64,000 bases of DNA from Rugosimonospora africana (GTDB taxonomy: Bacteria; Actinomycetota; Actinomycetes; Mycobacteriales; Micromonosporaceae): contig NZ_BONZ01000090.1 in NCBI RefSeq assembly GCF_016862975.1, positions 1 through 64,000 of the forward strand. The letters are read 5' to 3'. Shown piece by piece: positions 62,025 through 64,000 of the stretch. The position numbers were made by a program, and so were the translations under genes. Each line of letters opens with the position of its first letter. Positions within the stretch are counted from its first letter, which is position 1. The notes under the pieces are model-generated. The model ran no database searches and was not told the DNA's origin. It worked only from the letters and a program-made list of their open reading frames with translations.

Positions 62025-62896
62025 TGCGGGAGATCCTTGACGAGGCCATCGGCGTCTCGCCCCCCAGTGGGATAGACATCGACGCCATCGTGGCCAGGAA
62101 ACGACGGCAGGCGAAGCTTCGCTCTGGCGCGGTGGCCGCGGCGGCGGTATGCGGTGCCGCGGCAGCGCTGACCGTAGCCGCGGTCACGGTACACGCGATC
62201 GGGACAGGACCGTCGACGGACACAGCTGGCCGCGGAGCCGGCAACCGCGCCAGCGCGACGGCCTCAGCCAGCCCGGTACCCTCACCAGCGCCGCTACCCA
62301 GCCGGCCCGTGGAGACACCGGCGCAGGTGAAGCAGCGGTTGGTCAATACCTTGACCAGCCAGCTGACCGCCCTGCTGCCCGGCGTGCAGATCAACGACCG
62401 GACCACCAAGCAGGCGGGTATCACGATTCGTCCCGGCCAGGACAACGGGCCCGGGCAGTCGTACCACGCCAGTGTCCGGCTCACCACTTCGCCCGGCAGC
62501 GGCACCTTCGACGCCTTGTCGGCGCCACGGTCGGAGTCGCCGACGGCCTCGCCAACCGGTCCGGTCACTGACCGCCCCCAACCGCCGACAACCTGCGAGC
62601 AGTTCTGGGCCGGATCGCAGACCGCCCCTGCGCACCCCGATGACCGGCAATGCACTGTCAGCGTCGGCCCCGAAGGCCAGATCGTTCTGGCCGCGATCGA
62701 CAAACTTGATACCCAGGCGGTGCGCTACGAGGTCGTGGTGCTGTGGGCGCACTCCTATGTCGACGTGACACTGGAGAACTACTTTGAGGGCTGGGTGAAC
62801 GAAGGGGACCCGCCGAACCAGACATTCCTTCCAACACCACAGCTGACCCTCACACAGCTCGCCACCCTCGCGGAGAACCCCGCGCTCGGCGTCTAG
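62024..62896 (+). CDS. Single-pass membrane protein paired with the sigma factor
   Basis: A 290-residue protein: a short cytoplasmic N-terminus (LDEAIGVSPPSGIDIDAIVA, KRRQAK), one helix (SGAVAAAAVCGAAAALTVAAV), a Ser/Pro/Ala-rich linker and an extracytoplasmic domain ending with YFEGWVNEGDPP. This layout and the coupled start suggest an anti-sigma or accessory role, but no zinc-binding anti-sigma motif (HxxxCxxC) is present. Confidence 0.7.
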   Translation: MREILDEAIGVSPPSGIDIDAIVARKRRQAKLRSGAVAAAAVCGAAAALTVAAVTVHAIGTGPSTDTAGRGAGNRASATASASPVPSPAPLPSRPVETPAQVKQRLVNTLTSQLTALLPGVQINDRTTKQAGITIRPGQDNGPGQSYHASVRLTTSPGSGTFDALSAPRSESPTASPTGPVTDRPQPPTTCEQFWAGSQTAPAHPDDRQCTVSVGPEGQIVLAAIDKLDTQAVRYEVVVLWAHSYVDVTLENYFEGWVNEGDPPNQTFLPTPQLTLTQLATLAENPALGV

Positions 62897-62899
62897 CAG

Positions 62900-63770
62900 G
62901 GTGTGTCCGCTGACCTTCTAGGGTTGATGGCCCACCATGCCTGAATGGTCGGTCGAGGTGAGTTGATGGACAAGGCGTGGGCAGCGATCGAGCCGTTGCT
63001 GCCCACGCCTGGGATACGGGCTGCTCGATGGCGCGATCATCGGCAGGTCATCAACGGCATTCTGTGGAAGCTGCGCACCGGTGCGCCGTGGCGGGACCTG
63101 CCAGAACGGTACGAGCCCAGGAAAACCTGCCGCGAACGGTGACGCCGCTGGACCGCGGACGGCCACCTGGGACCGGATTCTGGGCGCGGCCCAGGTCTAC
63201 GACGACGGCCATCCGTTCGATTGGGTAGTCAACGTGGACTCCTCGGTAGTGTGGCGCACCAGCACATGGCAGGCGCTCGTGAAATGGGAACTGGCGGCCG
63301 GGTGGCCGTCGCGGCGACGGATGGAGGCGCTGGGTCGCCCCCGGAGGCGGGAGCACGAAGATTCACCTGGTCGTCGACGGGCACGGGCGGCACTTATCCG
63401 TACTGCTGACCGGAGGCCAAGCCGGCAACAATCCTCAACTGCTGACCCCCGCGGGAAGCGATCTGGGTGCATCACGGCGGCCCCGGCCGTCCCCGCAGAC
63501 ACCCGGCACGCTGATCGCCGATAAGGGTGCCGCCCACGATTCCACCCGCGCGGCACGACGGCGCAGGGGGATCCGCCACACCATCCGGCAACGATCGGAC
63601 CAGATCGCCCGTCGCACCGCCACAGGCAGCACCGGCGAGCGACCACCCGACTTCGACCCGCCGGTCTACAAGCACCGCAGCGTCGTCGAACGCTACTTCA
63701 ACCGGAGCCAGCCTGGTCCTCACAGCAGCGATCATCTGACCTGCATGATCGACAGGACAGAACCTAGCCG
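62900..63770 (+). mobile_element. Decayed IS5-type insertion sequence
   Basis: A transposase is spread over at least three frames: AWAAIEPLLPTPGIRAARWR with INGILWKLRTGAPWRDLPER, TATWDRILGAAQVYD, KIHLVVDGHGRHLSVLLTGG-type sequence around 63360, then SVVERYFNRSQ. The left end GGGTGTGTCC and the right end (complement AGGTTCTGTCC) are similar. The usual DDE residues cannot be joined without several frameshifts, so it is not expected to move by itself. Confidence 0.7.
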
Positions 63771-64000
63771 GATCAGCGTGCGGAAACTGTGCTGGCTGCG
63801 GCCCAGTGAGCAGAGCAGTCCACTCTGGACGTGCCTCGAGGATTACCTGTATCCGGACGCCATTAACGGTCGCTGTCGAACAATCCACAATGGGCTGCGT
63901 GACGTCGCCGAGCGACGATCCGCATACCATGCCGCTGTAGCCCCACGAGCGGAACAGTCGGTTAGAAGTATGGGCGGTGGACACCTGACCGGTCGGCAGT
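63771..64000. other. Right edge, nothing recognised
   Basis: About 230 bases after the IS5-type element. No clear gene or RNA; a reading frame on the minus strand shows no family resemblance. Confidence 0.35.

Noticed and set aside
1-64000. CRISPR array, prophage or antibiotic biosynthetic cluster
   Set aside because: No regularly spaced repeats, no phage structural genes and no PKS/NRPS/terpene core enzymes were seen; luciferase-like genes here fit sulfur scavenging better.

Overview
The window is high-GC DNA (about 70%) with actinobacterial features: ATGA/GTGA start-stop overlaps, GTG starts, short leaderless promoters, SigE-family sigma factor, SCO5389-type protein, Zur-linked zinc-free ribosomal proteins. 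A filamentous actinomycete, perhaps Micromonosporaceae, fits best. That is inferred from gene style, not from a marker gene. I saw no rRNA, tRNA, CRISPR or phage genes.

Layout. 0.1-4.2 kb: a Tat-exported M14-type peptidase and a beta-propeller glycosidase-like protein. 4.3-20.6 kb: two divergent operons. The minus operon encodes four luciferase-like FMN monooxygenases plus an FAD protein. The plus operon encodes a 25-aa leader peptide, a peptide/nickel-type ABC importer, a flavin reductase, a DUF1684 protein, an FMN reductase, a PfkB sugar kinase and a GH4 glycosidase. 20.7-34.9 kb: two more importers of the same class on the minus strand. The second carries an NtaA/DszA-type monooxygenase and an SfnB/DszC-like flavoprotein and has its own 23-aa leader peptide. 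35-40.2 kb: LUD protein, HxlR regulator, flavin monooxygenase, OsmC protein and a Tat-exported sulfite-oxidase-like molybdoenzyme. The first 40 kb therefore reads as an organosulfur (and possibly glycoside) scavenging island. Uptake, C-S bond oxidation, flavin supply and sulfite disposal are all present, and Cys-containing leader peptides probably sense cysteine.

40.4-46.5 kb is an erosion zone: broken NmrA, aldo/keto reductase, MFS, UPF0718 permease and TIGR03943 genes, mostly with single-base homopolymer indels, and a pair of 57-bp repeats around ltrA. 46.5-48.5 kb holds a propeller-like protein and a polysaccharide deacetylase.

48.5-58.2 kb is a zinc homeostasis region: a metal ABC importer, a CooC/MinD-like ATPase with an SCO5389-type partner, two Fur-family regulators, several Zur-like boxes, and an alternative ribosomal protein operon (L28, L33, S14). 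The last is scrambled: pieces of L33 and S14 lie in both orientations. An IS605/IS1341-type element with TnpB splits a luciferase-like gene inside this region.

58.2-64 kb contains transposase remnants, a membrane GAF/PAS protein without an output domain, a SigE-family sigma factor with its membrane partner, and a decayed IS5-type element at the right edge.
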